Source of the DNA: Myxococcaceae bacterium
Lineage (GTDB): Bacteria > Myxococcota_A > Polyangia > Polyangiales > Ga0077539
Length of the DNA: 58,541 nucleotides
Direction of reading: 5' to 3'
NCBI GenBank assembly: GCA_004297725.1
Contig: SCUS01000120.1
Location: 1 to 58,541 of the forward strand
Positions 25,039 through 33,959 of the stretch are shown piece by piece (the stretch's first letter is position 1; each line of letters begins with the position of its first letter). Below the pieces are notes generated by a model. The model had not been told where the DNA came from. It ran no database searches and saw only the letters and a program-made list of their open reading frames with translations. Made by a program: the position numbers and the translations under genes.

Positions 25039-25533
25039 ATGCCCCTGGAGACGATCGAGTTGAGCGCGGTGATCGCCGCGGCCCCGGACGACGTGTACGC
25101 CGCGTGGATGACCGCCAAGGGGCACGCGGCCTTCACCGGCGCCCCCGCGAGCATCAGCGCGCGCGCCGGCACCCGGCACACGGCCTGGGACGGGTACATC
25201 CACGGCTGGGTGCTCAGGGTCGGCCCCGGTCGCAGGGCCACGCTCGCCTGGCGCACCAACGACTTCGCGCCCAGCGACATGGACTCCTTCGTCGAGCTCT
25301 CCATGGAGCGCGCCAAGGAGGGGACGCGGGTGAAGCTCACGCACTGGGAGCTCCCCGAGGGGCAGGGCGAGCGCTACACGAAGGGGTGGGAGGAGTTCTA
25401 CTTCGCGCCGCTCGCGAAGTACTTCGCCGCGCGCACCGCGAAGAAGAAGACCGCCGCGAAGAAGAAGACCGCCGCGAAGAAGACCGTCGCGAAGAAGACC
25501 GCCGCGAAGAAGAAGAAGCCCGCGCGCGGCTGA
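25039..25533 (+). CDS. AHSA1/SRPBCC-domain protein with a lysine/alanine-rich histone-H1-like tail
   Basis: Residues 1-130 are an SRPBCC (START-like) domain of the AHSA1 type: IELSAVIAAAPDDVYAAWMT, TAWDGYIHGWVL, WELPEGQGERYTKGWEEFYF. Residues 133-164 are a tail of KKTAAKKT units, like the C-terminal domains of histone H1 or bacterial HU-type fusions, which bind DNA or RNA. GAGG lies 8 bases before the ATG. The hybrid suggests that a ligand-binding or chaperone-type domain is carried to nucleic acid, but this is inference. The tail DNA is itself a short tandem repeat (AAGAAGACCGCCGCG). Confidence 0.87.
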   Translation: MPLETIELSAVIAAAPDDVYAAWMTAKGHAAFTGAPASISARAGTRHTAWDGYIHGWVLRVGPGRRATLAWRTNDFAPSDMDSFVELSMERAKEGTRVKLTHWELPEGQGERYTKGWEEFYFAPLAKYFAARTAKKKTAAKKKTAAKKTVAKKTAAKKKKPARG

Positions 25534-25579
25534 GCCCATCGCCAGGCGCCTCGTTCACCGCAGGAGATCGGAGCTGACG

Positions 25580-26143
25580 TTCGGAGTACGAGCGCGAGGC
25601 TGTCAGCGAGGAGTCCCCGGTACGAGCGCGAGGCCGTCAGCGAGGAGTCCCCGGTACGACCGCGAGGCCGTCAGCGACCAGAGCCAGACCCCAGCCCGTA
25701 AGGGCGGGGACGCGACCTGCCACGCCACCCCAGTGCGGAATTCTGACGTCGCCTCTGCTCGAAGACCGACCACGTTTCCGGACGACGACTGGCAACGTGG
25801 TAGGTCGCGTCCCCGCCCTTACGGGCTGGGGTCTGGCTCTGGTCGCCGACAGCCTCGCGGTCGTACCGGGGACTCCTCGCTGACGGCCTCGCGGTCGTAC
25901 CGGGGACTCGTCGCCGACAGCCTCGCGGTCGTACCGGGGACTCCTCGCCGACGGCCTCGCGGTCGTACCGGGGACTCCTCGCCGACGGCCTCGCGGTCGT
26001 ACCGGGGACTCCTCGCCGACAGCCTCGCGGTCGTACCGGGGACTCCTCGCCGACAGCCTCGCGGTCGTACCGGGGACTCCTCGCCGACGGCCTCGCGGTC
26101 GTACGGGGACTCCTCGCCGACAGCCTCGCGGTCGTACTCCGAA
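25580..26143. repeat. 564-bp self-complementary element with 34-bp tandem units in its arms (copy 1)
   Basis: The outer ends are TTCGGAGTACGA and TCGTACTCCGAA. The left arm has three inverted units; the right arm has nine units of 34 bp (CTCGCGGTCGTACC plus GGGGACTCCTCGCCGACRGC) starting at 25854, 25888, 25922, 25956, 25990, 26024, 26058, 26092 and 26125. Inside the units, 29-bp perfect inverted repeats at 25681-25709 and 25811-25839 enclose a 101-bp centre. A transcript would fold into a very long hairpin. It fills the gap between the AHSA1 gene and rpmE; no gene is seen in it. Confidence 0.9.
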
Positions 26144-26291
26144 TCCCAGGAGATCCAGCGCTGCCCTGGACAGCACCGGCTTCGGATGTTACCTCCCCCG
26201 CCCTTCCCACTCCGCGGTGTACGACCCTCCAAAGCCCTTCAACGGGCCGGGAACAGCCACCGCAACCCATCGACAGGAGATACCAGACACC

Positions 26292-26546
26292 ATGCAGCTC
26301 AACATCCAGCCCGACTACCCCGTCTCCACGATCACCTGCGCCTGCGGCAACGTGGTCGAGACCCGCACCACCCGCGGGAGCTTCTCCACCGACGTCTGCG
26401 CGGCCTGCCACCCGTTCTACACGGGCAAGCAGAAGATCATGGACACCGCCGGCCGCGTCGACCGCTTCCGCAAGCGCTACGCGACCACCTCCCCCAAGGG
26501 CTCGGCCGCCGCGGCTCCCGCCGCCGCTCCGGCCGACGAGAAGTAG
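26292..26546 (+). CDS. rpmE: Ribosomal protein bL31
   Basis: An 84-residue large-subunit ribosomal protein. The zinc-binding form is indicated by CACG near residue 16 and CAACHPFYTGKQK near residue 37, followed by the conserved DTAGRVDRFRKRY. The C-terminus carries an extra Ala/Pro-rich tail of about 15 residues. The ATG at 26292 has AGGAGA 14 bases upstream. The following order rpmE, DUF1385 and prfA is a common bacterial arrangement, which supports all three calls. Confidence 0.96.
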   Translation: MQLNIQPDYPVSTITCACGNVVETRTTRGSFSTDVCAACHPFYTGKQKIMDTAGRVDRFRKRYATTSPKGSAAAAPAAAPADEK

Positions 26547-26677
26547 ACCGCTCCCGCCTCCCTCCCGCCTCCCGCTCCTCCACCATCACCCGTCGCACCC
26601 TCCCACGCGGCAGCGCCCCAGAAGGGGTCGCCGCGTCGGGGGCGCGTCGCGTGACGCTCATGCTACGGTGATCCGCG

Positions 26678-27700
26678 ATGTCATCCGAACAACCCGTGTG
26701 CGCTCCGAAGCAGGTGGGCGGTCAGGCCGTGATCGAGGGCGTGATGATGCGCTCTCCCCGCTGCCTCACCGTCGCCGTGCGCCGCAAGAACAACGAGATC
26801 GTCGTGCGCGAGCAGCCGTGGAAGCCGATGGTGCCCCCCGCGCTGCTGAAGGTCCCCTTCGTGCGCGGCGCCCTGGTGCTCTTCGAGTCGATGCAGAACG
26901 GCTACGCGGCGCTCCAGTTCAGCGCCTCGCAGTACGAGCAAGACCTGCCGGAAGACGAGCGCACGAGCGAGGCCGAGGGCTCCGGCGGCGCCGCGTCGCG
27001 GCTCGGCATGGTCCTCTCCATCGGGCTGCTGGTGGCGCTCCCCAAGCTCCTCGCGTGGGGCGCCGGGCACCTCGTGGGCCCCGGGCTCTCCATCGCCGAC
27101 CCGCGCTTCCACCTCCTCGCGGGCTTCTTCAAGTTCAGCATCGTCGTCGGAATGATGCTGCTGATGCGCATGAACTCCGAGATGTACCGGGTGTTTCAGT
27201 ATCACGGGGCCGAGCACAAGGCGATCGCCGTGCACGAGGCCGGCCTGCCCCTCTCGGTCGAGAGCTCGAGGCAGTTCACCACCCGCCACGCCCGCTGCGG
27301 CACCACCTTCCTCATGGTCGTGGTGCTGGTCTCCGTCGCGGTCTTCGCCCTGGTGCTCCCGCTGCTGCTCCCCAACTCCTCGGGCATCCTCACCATCCTC
27401 GCCTCCATCGCCATCAGCATCCCGTTGATGTTCCCCATCGCGGGCGTCGCGTACGAGCTGCAGCGCCTCGGGGCCCGCTTCGCCGACAACCCCATCGCGC
27501 AGATCTTCCTCGCGCCGGGCTTCCTGGTGCAGCGCATCACCACCGCCGAGCCCACCGACGACCAGGTCGAGATCGCCCTCGTGGCGCTCCGCCAGGCCCT
27601 CACCAACGAGGCCAGCGCCCCGGCGCTCAGCCCCGTGAGCGAGCCCTCGGTGCGCACCTTCCCGTCCTTCGCCGCCTTCGCCACGGAGCAGGGCCTCTAG
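26678..27700 (+). CDS. DUF1385 (YqhQ-like) membrane protein
   Basis: A 340-residue membrane protein with the DUF1385 signature near the N-terminus (VGGQAVIEGVMMRSP) and the conserved FQYHGAEHKAIAVHEAG and TTRHARCGTTFLM blocks. It has about four to five hydrophobic segments, at roughly 105-125, 150-170, 220-240 and 245-265. The family has no firm function. Its position between rpmE and prfA is conserved in many phyla. The start at ATG 26678 fits the family N-terminus. Confidence 0.93.
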   Translation: MSSEQPVCAPKQVGGQAVIEGVMMRSPRCLTVAVRRKNNEIVVREQPWKPMVPPALLKVPFVRGALVLFESMQNGYAALQFSASQYEQDLPEDERTSEAEGSGGAASRLGMVLSIGLLVALPKLLAWGAGHLVGPGLSIADPRFHLLAGFFKFSIVVGMMLLMRMNSEMYRVFQYHGAEHKAIAVHEAGLPLSVESSRQFTTRHARCGTTFLMVVVLVSVAVFALVLPLLLPNSSGILTILASIAISIPLMFPIAGVAYELQRLGARFADNPIAQIFLAPGFLVQRITTAEPTDDQVEIALVALRQALTNEASAPALSPVSEPSVRTFPSFAAFATEQGL

Positions 27701-27787
27701 CGACCCCTCGCTGCCTCCTCCGTCCGCCGCCTCCCGTCAGCCTCTCCACCACCATCGTCTCCCTCGCTCTAGGACACCGGACATCCG

Positions 27788-28903
27788 ATGTTGCCCATCG
27801 CCAAGCTTGAATCCCTGGTCTTCCGCGCCGAAGAGCTCGACCGGCTGCTGTGCGAGCCCGACGTCGCCAGCGACTCGCAGCGCTACCGAAAGCTCACCAA
27901 GGAGCGCGCCGACCTCGAGGTGCTGGTCACCACCTTCGAGCGCTACAAGAAGCTGAAGCAGCAGCTCGACGACGACCGCGCCGCGCTCTCCGACCCGGAG
28001 CTGCGGGAGCTGGTCATCGACGAGATCCCCGGCCTCGAGGCCGAGACCGGCACGCTGGAGCGCGAGCTCACCTTCATGCTGCTGCCGGCGGATCCCAACG
28101 ACGAGAAGAACGTCATCGTGGAGATTCGCGCGGCGGAGGGAGGCGACGAGGCGACGCTCTTCGCGGCCGACCTCTTCCGGATGTACCTCCGCTACGCCGA
28201 GAAGAAGAAGTGGCGGGTGGAGGTGATGAGCGAGAGCAAGACCCTCGTCGGTGGCATCAAGGAGGTCATCGCCCTCATCACCGGCGACCGGGTGTACAGC
28301 ACCATGCGCTTCGAGGGGGGAGTGCACAGGGTGCAGCGCGTTCCGCAGACCGAGGCGCAGGGGAGGGTGCACACCTCGACCGCGACGGTGGCCGTGCTGC
28401 CCGAGGCCGAGGACGTCGAGCTGCACCTCGATGAAGCCAAGGACCTCCAGGTGAGCATCGCCGCCTCGGGCGGCCCCGGCGGCCAGGGGGTGAACACCAC
28501 CAACAGCGCCGTGCAGCTGCTGCACAAGCCCACTGGGATGATCGTGAAGTGCCAGGACGAGCGCTCGCAGATCAAGAACAAGGCGAAGGCCATGAAGATC
28601 ATGAAGGCCCGCCTGCTGGAGCTGGAGCGCAAGAAGCATGACGACGCCGTGAGCGCCGACCGGCGCAGCATGGTGGGGAGCGGCGAGCGCGCGGAGAAGA
28701 TCCGCACGTACAACGTCCCGCAGAACCGCATCACCGACCATCGCATCCAGCTCACGCTGCACAAGCTCGACCGCTTCCTCGACGGCGCGCTGGAGGACGT
28801 CATCGTGCCGCTGCGCACGCACCACCAGGCCGAGCGGCTGCGCCGCGAGCTGGGCATCGAGACCGGGGTGACCACCGCCCCGATGGGCGCCGGCGACGAC
28901 TGA
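27788..28903 (+). CDS. prfA: Peptide chain release factor 1
   Basis: Terminates translation at UAA and UAG. The 371-residue full-length protein has the codon-recognition tripeptide PQT (residues 186-188, the PxT motif) in HRVQRVPQTEAQGRVHTS, and the catalytic GGQ at 231-233 (GGPGGQGVNTTNSAV). The normal length and all domains distinguish it from the short release-factor-like protein at 20399. The usual downstream partner prmC, which methylates the GGQ glutamine, is not next to it here; a PFK-2/FBPase-2 gene follows 43 bp later. Confidence 0.97.
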   Translation: MLPIAKLESLVFRAEELDRLLCEPDVASDSQRYRKLTKERADLEVLVTTFERYKKLKQQLDDDRAALSDPELRELVIDEIPGLEAETGTLERELTFMLLPADPNDEKNVIVEIRAAEGGDEATLFAADLFRMYLRYAEKKKWRVEVMSESKTLVGGIKEVIALITGDRVYSTMRFEGGVHRVQRVPQTEAQGRVHTSTATVAVLPEAEDVELHLDEAKDLQVSIAASGGPGGQGVNTTNSAVQLLHKPTGMIVKCQDERSQIKNKAKAMKIMKARLLELERKKHDDAVSADRRSMVGSGERAEKIRTYNVPQNRITDHRIQLTLHKLDRFLDGALEDVIVPLRTHHQAERLRRELGIETGVTTAPMGAGDD

Positions 28904-28946
28904 GCGCTGTTTCCGCGCGGGCGCGGCGGTATGCTCCGCCACGCCC

Positions 28947-30218
28947 ATGGAACGCCCCTCCTACCTCCCCAGCACCCTCCGTCCGCCCCGCGCGCAGTGC
29001 CTCGCCGTCGTGATGGTGGGCCTGCCCGCCCGGGGCAAGACGTACATCTCCCGCAAGCTCGCGCGCTACCTGTCGTGGCTGGGCTACCAGACGCGGGTGT
29101 TCAACGTGGGCGCCTACCGCCGCGAGCGGCTCGGGATGAAGCACACCCACGAGTTCTTCGACCCGAGCAACATGGAGGCGGAGTCGGCGCGGCGGTCGAT
29201 GGCGCGCGCCGCCATGGAGGACATGCTGGGGTGGTTTCGCGAGGGCGGCGAGGTGGCCATCTACGACGCCACCAACCACACCCGCGACCGACGGGCGATG
29301 GTGCGCCAGGGCTGCGAGCGCGCGGGCGTGCCGGTGCTCTTCGTCGAGTCGATCTGCGACGACGAGGCGATCATCGCGAGCACCGTCCGCGAGATCAAGC
29401 TCAACTCCCCGGACTACGTGGGCGTCGACCCGGACGAGGCGGTGCAGGACTTCAGCGCGCGCATCGCCCACTACGAGCAGCGCTACGAGACCCTCGACGC
29501 GAGCGACGGCTCCTTCGTGAAGCTGATCAACGTGGGCCACGAGCTGGTGCTGCACGACCTGCGCGGCGACCTCCCGGGGCGCCTGGTGCGGGTGCTCATG
29601 AACCTGCACATCGTCCCCCGGCCGGTGTGGCTCACCCGGCACGGGGAGAGCGCGTACAACGTCGCCAAGCGCGTGGGCGGCGACGCCGACCTCACCCCGA
29701 GGGGAGAGCGCTTCGCCGTGCGGCTGACGGACTTCTTCAACGACCACGTCATCCCCGGCGACGACGTGCAGGTGTGGACCAGCACGCTCAAGCGGGCGAC
29801 GCAGACCGCGAGGTACCTGCCCTCCCCCCTGGTGACCTGGAGGGCGCTCGACGAGATCGACGCGGGCATCTTCGACGGCATGACCTACGAGGAGATCAAG
29901 GCCCAGCACCCGGAGGAGTACGCCCGGCGCCAGAAGGACAAGCTGCGCTACCGCTACCCCCGGGGGGAGTCCTACGAGGACGTCATCCAGCGGCTGGAGC
30001 CCATCATCATCGAGCTGGAGCGGCAGCGGTCGCCCACCATGGTGATCACGCACCGCGCGGTGCTGCGCTGCCTCTACGCGTACTTCCTCGACCAGCCCCC
30101 GTCGAGCTGCACCCGGCTGGACGTCCCGCTGCACACGGTGATCGAGCTCACGCCCAACGCCTACGGCTGCGACGAGGAGCGGGTGCCCCTCGGGGACCCG
30201 GTTCCTGAAGAGGTGTGA
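28947..30218 (+). CDS. Eukaryote-type bifunctional 6-phosphofructo-2-kinase/fructose-2,6-bisphosphatase
   Basis: The 423-residue protein has both halves of PFKFB enzymes. The kinase half carries Walker A GLPARGKT (25-32), FNVGAYRRE and YDATNHTRDRR. The phosphatase half is a histidine-phosphatase domain with the catalytic LTRHGES (His232), LDEIDAGIFDGMTYEEI with the general-acid Glu303, and THRAVLRCLYAY (His369). The kinase makes and the phosphatase removes fructose-2,6-bisphosphate, the glycolytic signal of eukaryotes. The sequence is strikingly close to animal and plant forms, and no active-site residue I checked is missing. Bacterial copies are known but uncommon. It starts 43 bp after prfA and may be co-transcribed with it and the next gene. 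Confidence 0.93.
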   Translation: MERPSYLPSTLRPPRAQCLAVVMVGLPARGKTYISRKLARYLSWLGYQTRVFNVGAYRRERLGMKHTHEFFDPSNMEAESARRSMARAAMEDMLGWFREGGEVAIYDATNHTRDRRAMVRQGCERAGVPVLFVESICDDEAIIASTVREIKLNSPDYVGVDPDEAVQDFSARIAHYEQRYETLDASDGSFVKLINVGHELVLHDLRGDLPGRLVRVLMNLHIVPRPVWLTRHGESAYNVAKRVGGDADLTPRGERFAVRLTDFFNDHVIPGDDVQVWTSTLKRATQTARYLPSPLVTWRALDEIDAGIFDGMTYEEIKAQHPEEYARRQKDKLRYRYPRGESYEDVIQRLEPIIIELERQRSPTMVITHRAVLRCLYAYFLDQPPSSCTRLDVPLHTVIELTPNAYGCDEERVPLGDPVPEEV

Positions 30219-30238
30219 GCTCGTGCGATGCTCACCCC

Positions 30239-31234
30239 ATGCGTCAGCCACCGCCTCCCGCGCCCGCGGATGAGCTCGCCGCCGACCACGCGGCCCACGC
30301 CCGATGCGTCGCCTGGGTGCGCGAGCGCACCGCCGACCCGGTGCTCGGCCTCTTCGGCCCGGAGAGCGTCGCCTGGACCATGGTGCGCGAGCCCGCCTAC
30401 CTCTTCGGAGGCGCCGCGGCCGTCCTCCTCCAGATGGCCCACCCCGCGGTCGTCGCCGGGGTGAGCGAGTACTCGACCTTCGAGACCGACCTCGTGGGCC
30501 GCATCCAACGCACCTCCCAGGCCCTCTACTCCCTCGTCTTCGGAAGCCTCGACCAGGCCCTCGGCACCTCCCGGCGCATGCACGCGATCCACTCCCGGGT
30601 GCGCGGCGTCGTCGACGAGCCCGGCTCCCCGTGGCACGGCCGACCCTACCGGGCCAACGACCCGGCCCTGCTGGAGTGGGTCTCGATGACCGCCTCGTTC
30701 TGCGGGCGCGCCTCCTTCGAGACCTTCGTGCGACCGCTCGGCGGCGAGGAGATCGCCCGCGACTGGGGCGACCTGCAGCGCGGCGCCGTCGTGACCGGCG
30801 TCTCCCCCGAGTCCATGGCCCCCTCCCGCGCGGCCTTCTACGCCCGCTTCTTCGACCTCGCGGAGAACTCCCCCGACCTCTGGGTCGGCCCCCGCGCCCG
30901 CGCCGTCGCCCGCGTGCTCTTCGCCACACCCCTCACCCGCGGCATCTTCGATCCCATCACCACCGCCGCCCTCCTGCCTCCCCGGCTTCGCGCGCTCTAC
31001 GAGCTCCCCTTCGGCCCCTCCCAGCAGCGCGCCCTCGACCGCCGCCGCCTCGCCGTCGAGGCCCTCCGCCGCGCCGCTCCGCCCGCCCTGCGCTACGTGC
31101 CCGCCTGGCACCAGGCCCGGCTCCGCGTGGCCCTCCACCGCGGCGAGCGCGGCTCCCGCTGGGCGCGGCTCATCGAGCTCGTCGGCGCGCGATGGCCCCT
31201 GCCCGCAAGCCTTCGCGCGCCTCAGCCTCGCTGA
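30239..31234 (+). CDS. DUF2236 / MpaB-like oxygenase-family protein
   Basis: A 331-residue protein with the DUF2236 pattern: FGPESVAWTMVREPAYLFGG, then LLQMAHPAVVAGVSEYSTF, which includes the HPxVxxGV block of MpaB/latex-clearing-protein relatives, and a long helical remainder. Some relatives bind heme b and act as oxygenases (Lcp, MpaB); the role here is unknown. The ATG at 30239 is used; GTG 30215 would overlap the previous gene. It is followed 15 bp later by the YfhO-like gene, probably in one operon. Confidence 0.85.
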   Translation: MRQPPPPAPADELAADHAAHARCVAWVRERTADPVLGLFGPESVAWTMVREPAYLFGGAAAVLLQMAHPAVVAGVSEYSTFETDLVGRIQRTSQALYSLVFGSLDQALGTSRRMHAIHSRVRGVVDEPGSPWHGRPYRANDPALLEWVSMTASFCGRASFETFVRPLGGEEIARDWGDLQRGAVVTGVSPESMAPSRAAFYARFFDLAENSPDLWVGPRARAVARVLFATPLTRGIFDPITTAALLPPRLRALYELPFGPSQQRALDRRRLAVEALRRAAPPALRYVPAWHQARLRVALHRGERGSRWARLIELVGARWPLPASLRAPQPR

Positions 31235-31249
31235 TACCTTCCGCCGCCT

Positions 31250-33139
31250 ATGCGCACCTGGCTACGTGACGGCCGCTGGATCTCCCTGCTCGCATGCGTC
31301 GCCCTCGTGGTGGCCTTCGCGGCGCCCACCGCGTGGCAGTGCGTCGCCTCGCCCGACGGCCACCGCGTCTGCTCGTGGGTGCTCGACCGCACGCCCTCCA
31401 CCGACGACTGGCGCTCCTTCGCGGGCGCCTGGGAGGCCGCGCGCATCTCCCTCCGCGACTTCCACCAGTGGCCCTCCTGGAACCCCTACCACTGCGGCGG
31501 AGTGCCCCTCTACCAGGACCCGCAGACCCCCGTGCCGGGGGTGATGTTCCTGCTGACCTTCGGGTGGCTGCCGACGCCGGTGGCGATGAAGCTCTGGCTC
31601 TACGTGCACCTGCTGGTCGGCGCCCTCGGGGCGCGCGCCCTGCTCCGCCACCACGGCGCCAACATACCCGAGCAGGTATTCGGCGCCGCCCTGGTCACCG
31701 CCTGCGGCTTCTGCTCCGAGCACTTCGGCGGCGGTCACCTCTCCTTCACCCCCTTCCTCTTCCTGCCGTGGGCGCTGCTCGGCCACCGCCGCGCGCTCGC
31801 CGACGCCCGCTGGTCGGTGCTCACCGCCGCCGTCCTCGCCATGGCCGTCTGGGAGGGCGGGACCTACCCCGTCCCCCTGCTCATCGTGGCCCTCGCGGCG
31901 GACACGATCCTCCGCCTCGGCGACCCCGCCGCGCGCCGCGCCTTCGCGGTCACCCTCCCCCTCACCGGCGGGCTCTTCGCGCTCCTCGCCGGGGTGCGCC
32001 TGCTGCCGGTGCTGCTCTGGCTGCGGGAGCACCCGCGGCTCATGCCCCTCGACGACTCCATGACCGTCGCGGAGGTCGTCCTCGCCTGGACCGCCCGCGC
32101 CCACGAGCGCCCCTTCCCCGGCCACATCTTCGTCTGGCCCGAGTACGGCGACTACATCGGCGCGCTCCCCGTCGCGCTCTTCTTCGCCGCCGTGGTCGCC
32201 GCCTTCGCCCGACGCGACGACGGAGCCCGCGACCGCCGCGTCGACGTCGGCGTGGCCATCGCCCTGGTGTGGTGCGCCCTCGGAAACATCCCGGGCTTCT
32301 CCCTCTTCGGGCTGCTGCACGAGCTGCCCGTGTACCGATCGCTGAGGGTCCCGTCGCGCTTCCTCTACCCCGCCACGGTGCTGCTGGCGCTGGTCGCCGG
32401 CCGGGCCCTCGCGGACCTCCGCGCGCTGCTCCTCGATCACCGCCCTCGCCGCGCCCTCGTGCGCGCCTTCGTCGCCCTGGAGTGCGCCCTCGCCCTCGGC
32501 GTCGCCATCGACCTCGTGGCCGTCAACAGCCCTCGCCTCCAGGTGGGCGCCGACCCGCCCATCCCGGGCGGTCGCGCCTCGGCGGCCTTCCACCAGGAGG
32601 GCGGCGGCGACTACTGGCGCTGGCCCACGTACCCCGTGCGCGCCATCGGGACCCCCGTCTGCTACGTCGCCTTCGACTGGACCCCGGCCCCCCAGCTCTG
32701 GCAGGGCGAAGGCCCCCAGCAGCGCGTCGAGCCCGCCGACGGAGGGACCGCCCGCTCCCTGGCGTGGACCCCCAACGCGCTGCGCATCGAGGTCGACCTC
32801 GCCCGCCCCGCGACCCTGGTGGTCAACCAGAACACCGACTCCGGCTGGAACACCTCCCTCGGGACCATCGACCGCGCCCAGGGCCTTCTCCGCGTCGATC
32901 TCCCCGCCGGGCGCCACACGGTGACGCTCACCCACGCCGTGCGCGGCCTCTGGGCGGGCGCCCTGCTTACCCTGCTGGGTATGCTGGCCTCGGCGTGGGT
33001 GCTGCGCCGCGCGCTGCCCGGGCGCGTCGACGGGTGGCGCAGCGCGCTCTCGGGGCGACTGTTCGTGCCCGACTCGCTCAACCCAGCGCCGCCGGAGCCC
33101 TCGCCTTCCCCGATCGGCCCGCCACCGCCAGCAGCGTGA
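31250..33139 (+). CDS. Multi-pass membrane protein, YfhO/GT-C glycosyltransferase-like
   Basis: A 629-residue protein with about ten to twelve transmembrane helices, beginning with LLACVALVVAFAAPTAW, and a first periplasmic loop containing WPSWNPYHCGGVPLYQDPQT. That arrangement resembles YfhO and other GT-C transferases that act on lipid-linked sugars. A soluble beta-rich C-terminal region (about 480-590) is followed by a last helix and a Pro-rich tail. The last 62 bp overlap, tail to tail, the 3' end of the ABC permease on the other strand. Substrate unknown. Confidence 0.8.
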   Translation: MRTWLRDGRWISLLACVALVVAFAAPTAWQCVASPDGHRVCSWVLDRTPSTDDWRSFAGAWEAARISLRDFHQWPSWNPYHCGGVPLYQDPQTPVPGVMFLLTFGWLPTPVAMKLWLYVHLLVGALGARALLRHHGANIPEQVFGAALVTACGFCSEHFGGGHLSFTPFLFLPWALLGHRRALADARWSVLTAAVLAMAVWEGGTYPVPLLIVALAADTILRLGDPAARRAFAVTLPLTGGLFALLAGVRLLPVLLWLREHPRLMPLDDSMTVAEVVLAWTARAHERPFPGHIFVWPEYGDYIGALPVALFFAAVVAAFARRDDGARDRRVDVGVAIALVWCALGNIPGFSLFGLLHELPVYRSLRVPSRFLYPATVLLALVAGRALADLRALLLDHRPRRALVRAFVALECALALGVAIDLVAVNSPRLQVGADPPIPGGRASAAFHQEGGGDYWRWPTYPVRAIGTPVCYVAFDWTPAPQLWQGEGPQQRVEPADGGTARSLAWTPNALRIEVDLARPATLVVNQNTDSGWNTSLGTIDRAQGLLRVDLPAGRHTVTLTHAVRGLWAGALLTLLGMLASAWVLRRALPGRVDGWRSALSGRLFVPDSLNPAPPEPSPSPIGPPPPAA

Positions 33140-33959
33140 GCGCGAAGGGCAGCGCCTGCAGCACCACCGTCGGGACCCACCCGCCGCTCGCCAGCGTCGC
33201 CTCGAGCGCCGACAGCGACCCGATGGCCGCGGCCCACACCGCCGCGCGCACCGGGCGCCAGCGCCCGAGGATCACCGCCGCCACCGCCAGGAACCCCCTG
33301 CCCCCGCTCATCGAGGCCACGAAGGCGTGCTGGTGCAGGCCGAGCTGAGCGCCTCCCAGCGCCGCGATGGCGCCGCCCAGCACCAGCGCCGTCGTCTGCA
33401 CCCTCGCCACCGGAACCCCCTGACCCTTCGCCGCCATCGGGTGCTCCCCGCAGGCGGTGATGCGCAGGCCCAGCACCGTGCGAGAGAGCAGCAGCGCGGA
33501 GAGGGCGACCAGGAGCGGAGCGATCCAGACGGTGGGCGTGGAGAGGGCGTCGCGCAGGGCCGTCCACGCGAGGGCCGAGCCGCGCATCCCCTCGCTGGTG
33601 GGCAGCGTCGGGCTGTTGGACGACGAGCCGTAGAGCACCTTCAGCGCCGCGCGGGTGCCCGCCATGGCGAGGAGGTTGAGGGCCACGCCGACCACCACCG
33701 AGCTCGCCCGCTGCCACACCGCGAAGAGCGCGAAGAGCGCGCCCGCCAGCGCCCCCGCGAGGGCCGCGGCCAGCACCGCGACCACGATCGATCCGCTCGC
33801 GAGCCCGGCCACCACCGCCGCGAAGGCGCCGAGCAGCAGGTAGGCCTCCAGCGCCAGCATGGTCACGCCCGAGCGCTCGGAGAGCACGCCCCCGAGGGAG
33901 GCCAGCACCAGCGGAGCCGCCGCGCTCAGCACCTGCGCCAGGAAGACCACCGCCATCAT
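33078..33959 (-). CDS. ABC transporter permease, nucleoside (BmpA-associated) type, second subunit
   Basis: A 293-residue integral membrane protein of the branched-chain/nucleoside permease family: LSERSGVTMLALEAYLLLGA, GVALNLLAMAGTRAAL, TACGEHPMAAKGQGV and GGRGFLAVAAVILGRWRP are the typical blocks. Its ATG at 33959 overlaps the stop of the upstream permease (ATGA), so translation is coupled. Together they would form the heteromeric channel of a nucleoside or purine importer. The 3' end overlaps the convergent YfhO-like gene by 62 bp. No ATPase or BmpA-like lipoprotein gene is nearby. Confidence 0.9.
   Translation of the reverse strand: MMAVVFLAQVLSAAAPLVLASLGGVLSERSGVTMLALEAYLLLGAFAAVVAGLASGSIVVAVLAAALAGALAGALFALFAVWQRASSVVVGVALNLLAMAGTRAALKVLYGSSSNSPTLPTSEGMRGSALAWTALRDALSTPTVWIAPLLVALSALLLSRTVLGLRITACGEHPMAAKGQGVPVARVQTTALVLGGAIAALGGAQLGLHQHAFVASMSGGRGFLAVAAVILGRWRPVRAAVWAAAIGSLSALEATLASGGWVPTVVLQALPFALTLLAVAGRSGKARAPAALG

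Noticed and set aside
25854..26143. Nine regularly spaced units that at first look like a CRISPR array
   Set aside because: The 34-bp units are contiguous with no variable spacers, and there are no cas genes. They are tandem repeats within a palindromic element.
31250..33139. A named oligosaccharyl or mannosyl transferase
   Set aside because: The membrane layout is GT-C/YfhO-like, but no motif identifies a specific enzyme.
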